From NCBI RefSeq assembly GCF_005222845.1, contig NZ_STFZ01000014.1:337517-401516 (forward strand): 64,000 bases of DNA. Direction: 5' to 3'. Below are positions 28,401 to 37,389 of this stretch, one piece after another. This DNA is from Rhizobium sp. FY34. GTDB taxonomy: Bacteria > Pseudomonadota > Alphaproteobacteria > Rhizobiales > Rhizobiaceae. Made by a program: the position numbers and the translations under genes. Position 1 is the first letter of the stretch. Each line of letters begins with the position of its first letter. The notes below the pieces were generated by a model. It was given only the letters and a program-made list of their open reading frames with translations. It was not told where the DNA came from and searched no databases.

Positions 28401-30497
28401 GCCGGGGATGTTGGCTGGATGTGTTACGCACGCAACCACCTGGTTTCCGATCTCATTGCCATGGGTGAGGAGATCCCAAAGATCCGGCGAGAGGCAGAGG
28501 AGTCGATCGCTGTTACCCGGCGCTTTGGTTACACCGACATCGAGCATATTCTGGCAGCACAGCTCCGTCTGGTCGTCGATCTCGCCGAGGGGCAGGGCTC
28601 TGTCCAGTCGTCAGAAGGCCTTGCGCAGACGGCACCTGTGGTTTCGCCGACGACGGCTTTCTGGGTTGCCTTCTATGAAGGCACCTCGCTTTACTACAAC
28701 GGAGCCTATGGTGACGCGGTCGAGAAACTGCTCGCCGCCGACGCATTGAGCATCTTCCTGCTTGCCCATATTGATACGGGTTTTTGCAAGTTCTATCTCG
28801 GCCTCGCTCTTGCCGCCCGTGGACGAGACGCATGCGCCGACAAACCCGACGATCCCCGTCTCGATGAAGTCCGCTCCCGTCTGGCGCTCTGGGCAGACCT
28901 CAATCCCTTGAACTTTGCCGACAAGCTCCTGCTCCTCGATGCCGAGATCGCCCGCAGAAACAGAAATTACGCCGAAGCCCTTGTCCTCTACGAGAAAGCC
29001 GCGGCCGCTGCGCGATCCTCCCGCTTCGAGCATGAGCACGCGCTGGCGCTAGAGCGTGCGGGGGGCTGTTGCCTGGAAATGGGCAATCGCATCAGTGCCA
29101 ACGCCTATCTGTCGCTTGCGTCGGAAGCCTATGAGCGCTGGGGCGCAGGACGCAAGGCAAGAGGCCTGAGGACATCTTTTGCTGTCGATTCAGAGCGGCA
29201 TCCGTCTGCCGCTTCTGGCCTTGCCTCGGCCGGCGACCTTGAGACAGTCCTTGGTACCTCGCTTGCGCTCTCGGAAGAGATCGTTCTCGACCGGGTGATA
29301 GAAACCCTGATGACGCGAATGCTGGTTCATGCCGGAGCTAATCGCGGGCTGCTGCTGAAAATCGCCGAGGGCAAGCTGGAGGCAGAGGCGTCCGCTTGGA
29401 CCGAAGGTGGCAGTGTCCGCGTCAGCACCATAAATCCGGATCGCTATGGCCTCAGCCCACCCTATTCGGTGATCGACCGCGCTCTTCAGACGCGAACCCC
29501 TTTCGTTATTTCCGGCTCTGATTTCGGGGCGTGGGCGGCTGACAAGCAATCCGCAACGGGTCGCTCGATCCTCTGCGTGCCGCTGCTGCGCCGTGGCGAA
29601 CTAACCGGTCTGCTCTGCCTTCAGAACGACTATCTTGAAGGTGTCTTTGCCGCTGACACCGTGGCACTCCTCAAGCTCCTGGCCTCGCAGGCGGCAATTT
29701 CGCTGGAGAACGCCAGGCTTTATACCAAGCTGCTGCAGGAAAACGAGCTGCGCGCGCGAAGCGAGCAGGCACTGGCAGGTGCCAGGGCCGAACTTGAGAA
29801 AAACGCCCGCCTCACCTTGCTGGGCGGGATTGCCGCATCGGTGACACATGAACTGGGCCAGCCGCTTGCCGCAATCGCCTCCAATGCCGGGGCAGGCTTG
29901 CGCTGGCTGAAACGTGGCGAACCTGACATCGCAGAAACACTTAGCGCACTGACGGAGATAGAGACCAGCGTGTCGCGCGCGCATGACATTATCCGCGCCC
30001 TGCGGGCACTGTCAAAACAGGCCCCCTCCGTTCAAGAGCCCGTCGTCGTGGATGAGGTAATTACCGAAGTCCTGCGCATTTCCAGATCCGAGATCGATAG
30101 CCAGAAGACGGAAGTCGCTCTTGATCTCATGGCCTCGGAGGTTACGGTTCTCGGTGATGCCACACAGCTTAAGCAGGTGGTTCTGAACCTGCTTCAGAAC
30201 GGGATGGATGCCATGGACGATCTTCCGGCATCCCGGCGGAGGATCGAGATCATGTCGAGAAAGACCGACACAGATATCGTGGTGACCATCCGCGACTTCG
30301 GCAGCGGGATTCCGGCCGAACTCGCCTCTCAGATCTTCGAACCTATGTTCACGACGAAATCTTCCGGAATGGGAATGGGGCTTGCAATTTGCAAGTCTAT
30401 AGTCGAGGCACATAGCGGTTCGTTGATTGCCACTAGCGAAGAGGTCGGAACCCGGTTTACGTTTTCTATTCCGCTAAAATCGGGACCTGGTCGATGA
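25449..30497 (+). CDS. Giant hybrid sensor: pseudokinase-AAA ATPase-helical-GAF-histidine kinase
   Basis: This 1682-residue soluble protein has five parts. (1) A serine/threonine-kinase-like fold at about residues 1-265, with YRAPEQ and SRSDLYALGMILFRHLTGIFPL, but LHPVDFTID where the HRD motif should be, so it is probably catalytically dead. (2) A STAND/AAA ATPase with Walker A GQPGVGKSS (near 317-325) and Walker B LFLDDIQWAD (near 445). (3) A long helical, TPR-like region to about 1250. (4) A GAF domain at about 1263-1422. (5) A histidine kinase with His1467 (THELGQPLAA), N-box Asn1584, DFGSGIP and GMGMGLAICK. It has no receiver domain and no clear transmembrane segment. FixJ-like regulators at 18508 and 19231 are candidate partners. 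Confidence 0.92.
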   Translation: MFDRAWLRACNQTLVWQSAGSSFYRLSQDEGGWDALFLPRSREPVRSAQADLRLRRYANAEIWLDSPAAILEEDELRVLVFDTASIVLGLLSPSPVPLQEFLPRALSMVRALAAAHADGAPLGSLHPVDFTIDQKGTVRLRAMPVTDTAQTLGVIDEIIYRAPEQLRPVAPQCDSRSDLYALGMILFRHLTGIFPLAANSPVEWRHAHLALTPMDASSMFADLPPVIGQILKRLLAKEPAARYQSALALELDLARCDQEWRENGSISEFEIGRVDAPFAQLWTSALFGRGDEEQILGTVLDRFLGHGRPSMISVHGQPGVGKSSLIQSLAKIAGGRALFIQGKSDQHQSEVPYGPIVQAISAFIDEAVRADHATLASLRKALARELQGNASLLVDLLPAAEILTGPQASRIEIPGPMVQLRLQRALRTVLSVAAATISPMVLFLDDIQWADEATRSFLSVLVSEPVTGLLLIVARRDQSGEAQALSDRLMADARVSMAELAELYLRPLSLQSTRQMLETIFSDAPDGLSDLAETLHEKTGGNPFYLRRLLQALVQDGVVYFSPGDKAWLCRVEDVARYPASENIVSFVTARLEKEGPEALGLLQTMACIGPEAEKAVLASALGLSEENLLQLAARLARSGFVVLSPAKLSFAHDRIQEAAYSLMEEAIRRDRHRHLVDVMMSMWDSGTNAAAFAIASQIEQCRAEDLPLEKRKLFIEALLAALAHARRSAAFGQAVRYGETAVKLVRNDLWGDDYGLSFRTHTHLCEALLGSASLEAAERRLNELLQYARSALDRSAVFRLRANLLTLKSDYDGAIDEALLGLDELGVQLARGSSEVEQDEAYRAIRRRLDGRQISDLEHIPLMEDPRIRAAMSLLAPLISSVFTTDGLRFLHLAKMVELTLDHGASPESTHGLAWFGAMISDKYDAYADGLSFSLAARAILDKYGFEEHRTSVLLAVDQVSPWTRSMPYALERVREALDAAHAAGDVGWMCYARNHLVSDLIAMGEEIPKIRREAEESIAVTRRFGYTDIEHILAAQLRLVVDLAEGQGSVQSSEGLAQTAPVVSPTTAFWVAFYEGTSLYYNGAYGDAVEKLLAADALSIFLLAHIDTGFCKFYLGLALAARGRDACADKPDDPRLDEVRSRLALWADLNPLNFADKLLLLDAEIARRNRNYAEALVLYEKAAAAARSSRFEHEHALALERAGGCCLEMGNRISANAYLSLASEAYERWGAGRKARGLRTSFAVDSERHPSAASGLASAGDLETVLGTSLALSEEIVLDRVIETLMTRMLVHAGANRGLLLKIAEGKLEAEASAWTEGGSVRVSTINPDRYGLSPPYSVIDRALQTRTPFVISGSDFGAWAADKQSATGRSILCVPLLRRGELTGLLCLQNDYLEGVFAADTVALLKLLASQAAISLENARLYTKLLQENELRARSEQALAGARAELEKNARLTLLGGIAASVTHELGQPLAAIASNAGAGLRWLKRGEPDIAETLSALTEIETSVSRAHDIIRALRALSKQAPSVQEPVVVDEVITEVLRISRSEIDSQKTEVALDLMASEVTVLGDATQLKQVVLNLLQNGMDAMDDLPASRRRIEIMSRKTDTDIVVTIRDFGSGIPAELASQIFEPMFTTKSSGMGMGLAICKSIVEAHSGSLIATSEEVGTRFTFSIPLKSGPGR

Positions 30498-31108
30498 GCC
30501 TTTGCGATGAGAGTTTTCACAGCTTACTCCAACCCACGACGTGTCTATCGTCTTCAGCAATTGAGGTTTTGGCTGGCCATAGTGTGCGAACAATGCGCTA
30601 CTCTGCGATTGGGTCATCGTGCTCGCAAACGCTCTGCTGAAAAGCGGCCGAAAATGGACATCAAAACCCGCTTGATAAAAACGGATACTCTAATGTCTAT
30701 TCTGAAACGTAAGCGCTCGCGTAAAATACATCCCCTCAGTGTCTGAATAGGGAAAGCTGCATCCGTCGCTTTGTTGTGAACGACAACGGAATAATTCGCT
30801 GGAACGGAATTTACGCTTACTGTCAAAATATACCCGACGCGTAGAATGTTGCTGGTTCAGATGGCGGCGTCGCCACCTGATCGCAATTCCTTTTTAAACT
30901 ATTCTTCCCACCATCCAAGATGTGACCATGAATCACGGCACCGGTGCGGCGGCAAATGCTACTTATGCGTGTTCTCGCTGAATTCGACTCTCTTATTTGC
31001 CCAAGGGCGACGAACCTGAATATCTGTCGCAAACTGGAGGTTTGCCATGGAAGCAGCGATTTCCTTAGGGGAGGATTTTGACGCGGGAGGTCTTCGGCGT
31101 CTGGCTCG
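30498..31108. other. Gene-free, AT-richer stretch
   Basis: No supported gene lies in these 611 bases between the sensor kinase and the TetR regulator. The short frames have no resemblance to known families. No strong terminator with a T-run was found after the kinase. Base composition is visibly lower in GC than the neighbours, which may mark older insertion or loss. Confidence 0.5.
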
Positions 31109-31753
31109 TCAGGGCGTTTCAGACGGGCTCGGCTTTGTCTGAAAGACATCTTCGACCAGCAGGATCGTCATGCGGATCTGGCGTTCGATGGCAATCATGT
31201 CCTGATTGTCCTGCAGGCGCCAATAGCTCCAGTTGGCGTTGACCAGCGTATAGAGGCTGATCCCCAGATCATAGAGGTCCTCTTGCGGCCAGGTTGAGCC
31301 CAGCCGCCGAAGCAGCGTGACATAGGTGCGCGCCAGAAGCTGCGCATGGTCGCGGGCAATGCGAAACAGGTCTTCATAGTAGTAGGCTGCATCGACCAGC
31401 GTGCGATCAAGACCGATGGAAAGCTGGTAGTCCCAGGTCTTGCGGATCAGATCAGCCAGTTGCGCCTGCCAGTGCTGCGCATCGATCGTCTGGCTGCCCG
31501 CTTCCAGGAAGGCGCGCACGGCGGCCAGCTTCTCTCCGTAGATATCGGCAATGATCGCTTCTTTGTTGGGAAAGTAATCATAGATCGAGCCGACCTTGAC
31601 GCCGGCCTGGGCTGCCACGGCATTGGTGGTGATGGCGCGCACGCCATTCCGGCGCATCACCTCATGGGCTGCCTCCATGATCTGCAATCTTATCTTGCGG
31701 GAGCGGGCCTGCACCGGCTTGCGCGGTGATGCGGTGCGCGGTTTGGCATCCAT
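31109..31753 (-). CDS. TetR-family transcriptional regulator
   Basis: This 214-residue repressor has the N-terminal helix-turn-helix typical of TetR (IMEAAHEVMRRNGVRAITTNAVAAQAGVKVGSIYDYFPNKEAII, about residues 25-68) and a helical ligand-binding C-domain. The frame is open to 31930, but ATG 31753 follows CAGGAG and is the family start. It is divergent from the peptide-type ABC operon, with a 38-bp perfect inverted repeat (31827-31864) between the two starts. It most likely represses both itself and the transporter until a ligand binds. Confidence 0.9.
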   Translation of the reverse strand: MDAKPRTASPRKPVQARSRKIRLQIMEAAHEVMRRNGVRAITTNAVAAQAGVKVGSIYDYFPNKEAIIADIYGEKLAAVRAFLEAGSQTIDAQHWQAQLADLIRKTWDYQLSIGLDRTLVDAAYYYEDLFRIARDHAQLLARTYVTLLRRLGSTWPQEDLYDLGISLYTLVNANWSYWRLQDNQDMIAIERQIRMTILLVEDVFQTKPSPSETP

Positions 31754-31826
31754 GCGAATCTCCTGTTCGTCTCTTGGCCGTAGATGGTGGCAAGATTCTT
31801 GCGTCGATGAAACATATCTCTTGCGT

Positions 31827-31864
31827 CGCCCTCTAATCCGAGTAATCATTCGGATTAGAGGGCG
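31827..31864. promoter_or_regulatory. Candidate TetR operator, 15-bp perfect inverted repeat
   Basis: The arms CGCCCTCTAATCCGA (31827-31841) and TCGGATTAGAGGGCG (31850-31864) are perfectly complementary, with 8 bases between them. The site lies 73 bases upstream of the TetR start codon and 64 bases upstream of the substrate-binding-protein start codon, a fitting place for a shared operator. It could not be a useful terminator for either divergent gene. Confidence 0.8.
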
Positions 31865-31928
31865 TGACGCTCCTATCACACCAGACGGGTGTCGCGAAAG
31901 AATTCCCTCGATAAAAAGGGGAAATTGC

Positions 31929-33509
31929 ATGTTGAATCGCCGTCAATTTTCGATTGCTACAGCTTTGTCCGCCGGGGTTCTGGCATTCTCCAGTACTCGA
32001 CAGGTATTGGCGCAGGCGCCGCAGGTCGCGCGCTTTCGCCTGCCGATTGATCCCGAAGGCCTTTTTAATGTGCAGAGCATTTCCGCCGTCGTCAGCGGTG
32101 TTCTGGGCAATTACCTTCTCGAAGGTCTCGTCTATCTGGATGCAGACGGGAAGGCGCAGCCCTGGCTTGCTCAATCCTGGCAGGCCAGCGAGGATGGCAA
32201 GGAGATCAGTTTCAAGTTGAAGGATGGCAAGACCTTCCATGACGGTACGCCGTTCAACGCCGAAGCGGTCAAATTTCACTTCGATACGATCCTGGATCCG
32301 AAGAGCGCGTCGCCGGCCAAGGGCATTGTCGGCCCGCTGTCCAAGGTCGAAACGCCGGATGGAATGACGGTGGTCTTTACCTTCGCCAAACCCTTTGCTC
32401 CGTTTATCAATCTTTTGGGCCAGTCCTATTTCGGGTTCAACTCTCCGACGGCGGTCCGATTGGCAGGGGATGCCTATCCCCGCAAGCCGGTTGGCACAGG
32501 CCCCTTCATGTTCGACAAATGGGTGCCCGGTGCCAGCATTGAATTGATCCGCAATCCGAACTTCAAGCAGTTCCGGCCTGATGCGACCAATCAGGGGCAG
32601 CCTTATCTCGATCGCATTGTCTTGAACGTTCTGACCGAAGATGGCGTCGTGACATCGGCGCTCATGACGGAGGAGCTGGACGCAGCCTCCCTGACGGCTG
32701 ACGGTGTTGTGCCTTTTGCGGCAGATGATCGCTACAATATCATCAATGACCAGAACGCCAAAAACCTGATGTTCATGGAGTTCAACTACAAGAAAGCGCC
32801 TTTCGGTGATCTGGCCTTTCGTGAGGCGATCAGCCATGCGATCGATCGGGAAGCGGTGTTGGCTGCGGCCTTTGGCGGCAATGGCAAGATTGCGCTTGGA
32901 CCGTTGTCGCGCGGTATCCCTGGTTATGATGACAAGGTGGCCGAGGCCTATGGTACGCCCTATGATCCGGAAAAGGCAAAGCAGCTCTTTGATGCTGCCG
33001 GATGGGTGATGAAAGACGGCATTCGCACAAAGGATGGAATGCCTGCGAAATTTTCCATCCGCAGCTATGCCTCCAGCACGACCGAGCGTGCACTTGCCGT
33101 CATCCAGGCCAATCTCGCCGATATCGGCATCGTCGTGGACGTTGGAACGGCGGATTGGGGCAGTTTCTATCCGGGCCTGCTGAAGCCCGACTGGGACATG
33201 GCGCTCAACCGTTGGACCTGGTCGGATCCGAGCGTCATGTCGCAGCTCTTCCGGTCTCCCGGCCATCGCCAATTGCTGCCTGCCAATCCGGCGATCGATA
33301 CAGCGCTTGATTCCGCCGACACGGCGCTTGATCCGCAAAAGCGGATGGCGTTCGTCAGTGATGCGCAGAAGGCCATCCTGGAAGATCGCCGTATCCTGCC
33401 ACTGCTGACCGACTGGCCGATCACCGTGAACCGCAAGGTGCTCGAAGGGTATCACTTCGATTATCTCGGCTATCTTTATGCCGGTGATCTCAAGATCGCT
33501 GCGGCTTGA
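31929..33509 (+). CDS. Peptide-type (SBP family 5) ABC transporter substrate-binding protein
   Basis: This 526-residue periplasmic protein has an N-terminal leader LNRRQFSIATALSAGVLAF with a twin-arginine, ending near VLAQA. Family-5 landmarks include LLEGLVYLDADGKAQPWLAQSW, FKLKDGKTFHDGTPFNAEAVKFHFD and KPVGTGPFMFDKW. The frame is open from 31596, but ATG 31929 starts the signal peptide and follows AAAAGGGG. The ligand may be a peptide, but many family members bind glycosides, opines or other compounds. The downstream beta-lactamase-like hydrolase hints at a peptide or amide. Confidence 0.92.
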   Translation: MLNRRQFSIATALSAGVLAFSSTRQVLAQAPQVARFRLPIDPEGLFNVQSISAVVSGVLGNYLLEGLVYLDADGKAQPWLAQSWQASEDGKEISFKLKDGKTFHDGTPFNAEAVKFHFDTILDPKSASPAKGIVGPLSKVETPDGMTVVFTFAKPFAPFINLLGQSYFGFNSPTAVRLAGDAYPRKPVGTGPFMFDKWVPGASIELIRNPNFKQFRPDATNQGQPYLDRIVLNVLTEDGVVTSALMTEELDAASLTADGVVPFAADDRYNIINDQNAKNLMFMEFNYKKAPFGDLAFREAISHAIDREAVLAAAFGGNGKIALGPLSRGIPGYDDKVAEAYGTPYDPEKAKQLFDAAGWVMKDGIRTKDGMPAKFSIRSYASSTTERALAVIQANLADIGIVVDVGTADWGSFYPGLLKPDWDMALNRWTWSDPSVMSQLFRSPGHRQLLPANPAIDTALDSADTALDPQKRMAFVSDAQKAILEDRRILPLLTDWPITVNRKVLEGYHFDYLGYLYAGDLKIAAA

Positions 33510-33515
33510 ACGGTG

Positions 33516-34448
33516 ATGCTGCAGTATGTCGCCAGACGGCTGCTGCTTCTCATCCCGGTGGTGATCGGCATCTTGCTGGTCACCTTCCTGATGAAGGCGC
33601 TGATTCCGACCGATGCCGTCACAGCCATCTATTCCGGTACCCTTTCGGAAAAGGATGCTGCCGAAGCGATTGCGACGCTGAGGGCCAAATATCATCTCGA
33701 CCTGCCGTGGTATCAGCAGTTCTATATCTATGTGCGAGATCTGATGAGCGGCGATTTCGGCGAGTCCATCCGGCTGCGCAAGCCGGTGATGGATGAGCTT
33801 GGCTATCGCTATGTCAACACGATCATTCTGACGCTCGCAGCGCTTGCGATCGCTCTGGTGGTTGGCTTGACAACCGGCATCCTGGCCGCTGTCAAGCGCA
33901 ATAGCTGGCTGGATGTGACGGCCACGACTATCGGCCTGTTTGGCATCTCGATGCCTGCCTTCTTCTTTGGCTTGCTGCTCATTCTGGTATTTGCCGTCTG
34001 GCTGCGCTGGCTCCCCGTCGTACCGCGTGGCACGATGGCACTGCTTCTACCGGCTGTCGCCCTAGGTTTGATCGAGGCTGCACCGATCTCTCAGGTCGCG
34101 CGCACCAGCATGATCGATGTCCTCGGACGTGACTATATCCAGGCGGCGCGCGCCCGTGGGGCAAGTGAGTTCGCCCTGGTTGTACGCCATGCCTTGCCCA
34201 ATGCGCTCATTGTAGTCCTAACCCTGGTGGGGCTGCAGATCGGCAATCTTCTGGGCGGTGCCTTCATTATCGAAGCGATTTTTGGCTGGCACGGAATCGG
34301 AGAACTCGCGGTCAATGCCATTGAATGGCGTGATTTCACCCTGACGCAAGCGATCATCCTGATCAGTGCCGCGACCTATCTGGTCGTCAATCTGGTTGCC
34401 GACATTCTCTACGCCTGGCTGGATCCGAGAGTGGAGCTGAACTCATGA
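33516..34448 (+). CDS. Peptide-type ABC transporter permease (DppB family)
   Basis: This 310-residue inner-membrane permease begins MLQYVARRLLLLIPVVIGI and carries the coupling-loop sequence RTSMIDVLGRDYIQAARARGASEFALVVRHALPNAL and the GGAFIIEAIFGWHGIG block, all typical of DppB/OppB. GTG 33513 is an alternative start one codon earlier. It begins 6 bases after the binding-protein stop and overlaps the next permease by ATGA. Confidence 0.92.
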   Translation: MLQYVARRLLLLIPVVIGILLVTFLMKALIPTDAVTAIYSGTLSEKDAAEAIATLRAKYHLDLPWYQQFYIYVRDLMSGDFGESIRLRKPVMDELGYRYVNTIILTLAALAIALVVGLTTGILAAVKRNSWLDVTATTIGLFGISMPAFFFGLLLILVFAVWLRWLPVVPRGTMALLLPAVALGLIEAAPISQVARTSMIDVLGRDYIQAARARGASEFALVVRHALPNALIVVLTLVGLQIGNLLGGAFIIEAIFGWHGIGELAVNAIEWRDFTLTQAIILISAATYLVVNLVADILYAWLDPRVELNS

Positions 34449-35323
34449 GCGTGATTCTGCTGGATGAACCCCTGGTCCCGACGCCGCCGCGCTGGCGCCG
34501 GTTTGTCGCTCGGCTGCTGCGCAATCCCTCCGTTGTGGTTGGCGGCACGATCCTCATACTGCTGATCCTGCTTGCCCTCTTTGCTCCATGGGTCGCACCC
34601 TATGATCCCTTCAAGGTCAACCCCGTCCAGAGGCTGAAGCCGCCGAGCTGGCTCCATCTCATGGGCACCGACGAGGTCGGGCGCGACCTATTCAGCCGGC
34701 TGATTTTCGGCAGCCGTTACTTCCTGCTGATCTGTATCGTCACGGCCTCGATCTCTGCCAGTATCGGCACGCTTCTCGGATTGATCGCTGGCGCAGGTTC
34801 GGTCGTGACCGAAAGCATCATCATGCGGTTGATCGATGTGATGCTGGCCTTTCCCTATATCCTGATGGTGCTGGTGATCGTGGCCATTCTCGGCCCCAGC
34901 CTTTGGACAGGCATGATCTCCATCGGCATTGCCGGCATTCCCGGTTATGCAAGGCTCGTGCGCAGCGCCGTTCTGACAGTCAAGCGGGAGGATTATGTCG
35001 TCAGCGCCAGAGCGCTTGGCGCCAGTGAAGCGGATATTCTGTTTCGCACGATCCTGCCAAATGTGTTGTCGCCTCTTATCGTCTACCTCGCTTTTTCCAT
35101 GCCGCTGGCCGCGCTCGTTACCTCTTCCCTGTCCTTCATCGGACTGGGCACGCAGCCGCCGGCACCGGAATGGGGGGCCATGCTGGTCAATTCCCGCACC
35201 TATCTGTTTTCTGCCTGGTGGGCCGTTACCGGGCCGGGCATGGCATTGTTCATCTCGATCTTCGGCCTGAATATTCTGGGCAACGGGTTGCGGGATGTGC
35301 TCGACCCGAGGAGCGCGGCATGA
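34445..35323 (+). CDS. Peptide-type ABC transporter permease (DppC family)
   Basis: This 292-residue second permease has a DppC N-terminus (RLLRNPSVVVGGTILILLIL, then LFAPWVAPYDP), HLMGTDEVGRDLFSRLIFGSR and the coupling loop SARALGASEADILFRTILPN. The start overlaps the DppB-like stop and the end overlaps the first ATPase. Length is normal for the family. Confidence 0.93.
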   Translation: MSVILLDEPLVPTPPRWRRFVARLLRNPSVVVGGTILILLILLALFAPWVAPYDPFKVNPVQRLKPPSWLHLMGTDEVGRDLFSRLIFGSRYFLLICIVTASISASIGTLLGLIAGAGSVVTESIIMRLIDVMLAFPYILMVLVIVAILGPSLWTGMISIGIAGIPGYARLVRSAVLTVKREDYVVSARALGASEADILFRTILPNVLSPLIVYLAFSMPLAALVTSSLSFIGLGTQPPAPEWGAMLVNSRTYLFSAWWAVTGPGMALFISIFGLNILGNGLRDVLDPRSAA

Positions 35324-36387
35324 TGGCAATGCAGCAGATAGAAACACCGCAGACCGGTAGCCCGAAGAATGTCCAGCCACTGCTGCGCATCACCGGTCTG
35401 ACGACGGAGTTCCGACTTGAAGGCGGGCGCCGGTTGCAGGCGGTGCAGGATGTCGATCTGGATATTGGCGCCGGCGAGATCCTCGGTCTTGTGGGGGAAT
35501 CCGGTTCCGGAAAGTCGGTTTTTGCGCAGTCGATCCTGCGTCTCGTCCAGCCGCCGGGGCAGGTTGTTGCCGGCGCCATCGCGTTTGAAGGCCGCAGCGT
35601 GATGGATATGTCGGCGCGCGAATTGTCGCGCTGGCGGGGCCGCGATGTCGGCATGATCTTCCAGCAGCCGCAAAGCTGTCTCAATCCGGTCCGGCGCATC
35701 GGCTGGCAGGTGGCGGAACCCTTGTTGCTTCAGGAAAAACTCAGTCGCAAGGCTGCCTGGGCTGGTGCTGTTGATCTTCTGCGTGCCGTGGGCATACCGG
35801 CCCCGGAGGAGAAGGTGCTGGCCTATCCGCACCAGCTTTCCGGTGGTCAGGCGCAAAGGGTGATGATTGCCATTGCTCTTGCTCTGAAACCGAAGCTGTT
35901 GATTGCCGATGAACCGACGACGGCGCTCGACGTGACTATCCAGGCGCAGATCCTTGAACTACTGCGCGAAAGTTGCCGCATGCTCGGCACATCGCTACTG
36001 CTCGTCACGCATGATCTGGGCGTCGTTGCGCGCCTCGCCGACCGTGTGGCGGTCATGTATGCAGGCCGGATTGTCGAAGAGGGGCCGGTTGAGACGATGC
36101 TCACTGCGCCGGCGCATCCCTATACCCAAGGACTGATCGGGGCGGCACCCCAATTGGGACAGGCCCGTGGCGTGAGATTGAAGGATATTCCCGGAACGAT
36201 CCCTGATCTCAGTCGTCTGGGGGCCGGATGTGCCTTTGCGCCGCGCTGCGATGCGCGCGCCGGTCAAAATCTCGAAAGCTGCACCCTGTCACAGCCATTG
36301 CCGGTGTCGATCCGACCGCGTCACCGCGCGCTCTGTTTTGCCGCAAAGGCAAGTTCTGCCGTCTCTCCATGCGAGATATCCCCATGA
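35320..36387 (+). CDS. Peptide-type ABC transporter ATP-binding protein (DppD family)
   Basis: This 355-residue ATPase has Walker [10 protein letters not shown], signature LSGGQAQRV, Walker [14 protein letters not shown] and the C-terminal oligopeptide-transporter tail ([12 protein letters not shown] and CAFAPRC) with cysteines that in this family can bind a 4Fe-4S cluster. ATG 35320 overlaps the permease stop, and the longer frame from 35170 is inside the permease. It overlaps the next ATPase by ATGA. Confidence 0.93.
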   Translation: MMAMQQIETPQTGSPKNVQPLLRITGLTTEFRLEGGRRLQAVQDVDLDIGAGEILGLVGESGSGKSVFAQSILRLVQPPGQVVAGAIAFEGRSVMDMSARELSRWRGRDVGMIFQQPQSCLNPVRRIGWQVAEPLLLQEKLSRKAAWAGAVDLLRAVGIPAPEEKVLAYPHQLSGGQAQRVMIAIALALKPKLLIADEPTTALDVTIQAQILELLRESCRMLGTSLLLVTHDLGVVARLADRVAVMYAGRIVEEGPVETMLTAPAHPYTQGLIGAAPQLGQARGVRLKDIPGTIPDLSRLGAGCAFAPRCDARAGQNLESCTLSQPLPVSIRPRHRALCFAAKASSAVSPCEISP

Positions 36388-37370
36388 CAGTGCCCCCGCT
36401 TCTCGAGGTCAGTCATCTGCGCGTTCAGTATGCGGTGAAAACCGGCCTCTTCGGTCGGGTTCTCGACCACATCAATGCCGTCGATGATGTCAGTTTTTCC
36501 CTGCAGCGTGGCGAAACACTTGGCCTGGTGGGTGAATCCGGCTGCGGCAAGAGCACTCTGGGTCGCACGGTTCTGGCGCTTCAGAAGCCGGCCGGCGGGC
36601 AGGTCCGGTTGCGCAATCAGGATCTCTTTTCGCTGTCGCCCGGTGAACTGAAACACCAGCGTCGTTTTGCGCAAATCATCTTCCAGAACCCGCGTTCCTG
36701 CTTTGATCCGCGCCGCACGCTTGGCTCATCCGTACGCATGGCGCTCGATGTGCAGGACATGCTCGACCCTTCTGCGCGGGATGCGGCAGTGGCGGAGATT
36801 TTTCGCAAGGTTGGACTTCGACCTGAGCATCGCCAGCGCTATCCGCATGAGCTTTCCGGGGGGCAGTTGCAGCGTCTTGGCATTGCGCGCGCTTTGATCC
36901 TGAAGCCTGACCTCATCGTCTGCGATGAGCCGGTATCGGCGTTGGATGTATCGGTGCAGGCGCAGATCCTCAATCTGTTGAGCGATTTGCGCGCAGAGTT
37001 GCAGTTGGCGCTGATTTTCGTGTCGCACAATCTGGCGGTAGTCGAATATATCGCCGACCGGGTGGCGGTGATGTATTACGGGCGCATCGTGGAAATTGCG
37101 CCCACGCGCCAGCTGTTTGCTGATCCGCAGCATCCCTATACCCGCGCGCTTTTGTCGGCGGTTCCATCGATCGACGTGGCCCGCAGGGCAGAGCCGATGC
37201 CCAAGCTCGGAGATCCGCCCAACCCGGCGCGATTGCCCTCCGGCTGCCGCTTTCGCAGCCGCTGTCCCATGGCGATGGCGCGATGTGCGGTGGAAGATCC
37301 GCAATCCGTCGAAATCATATCGGGCCATTGGGTGGCCTGTCATGCCGCAGCAGGTCCTGTCGGCCAATAA
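36384..37370 (+). CDS. Peptide-type ABC transporter ATP-binding protein (DppF family)
   Basis: This 328-residue second ATPase has Walker [11 protein letters not shown]-loop [14 protein letters not shown], signature LSGGQLQRL and Walker [15 protein letters not shown]. The tail [12 protein letters not shown] and CRFRSRCP fits the DppF group. The frame extends upstream to 36228, but ATG 36384 overlaps the DppD-like stop. It pairs with the preceding ATPase as a heterodimer in the importer. Confidence 0.93.
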   Translation: MTVPPLLEVSHLRVQYAVKTGLFGRVLDHINAVDDVSFSLQRGETLGLVGESGCGKSTLGRTVLALQKPAGGQVRLRNQDLFSLSPGELKHQRRFAQIIFQNPRSCFDPRRTLGSSVRMALDVQDMLDPSARDAAVAEIFRKVGLRPEHRQRYPHELSGGQLQRLGIARALILKPDLIVCDEPVSALDVSVQAQILNLLSDLRAELQLALIFVSHNLAVVEYIADRVAVMYYGRIVEIAPTRQLFADPQHPYTRALLSAVPSIDVARRAEPMPKLGDPPNPARLPSGCRFRSRCPMAMARCAVEDPQSVEIISGHWVACHAAAGPVGQ

Positions 37371-37389
37371 CAAATTGAAAGGAAACACC

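Noticed and set aside
31833-33695. 620-codon minus-strand open frame
   Set aside because: It is antisense to the family-5 binding protein, with no ribosome-binding site and no known motifs.
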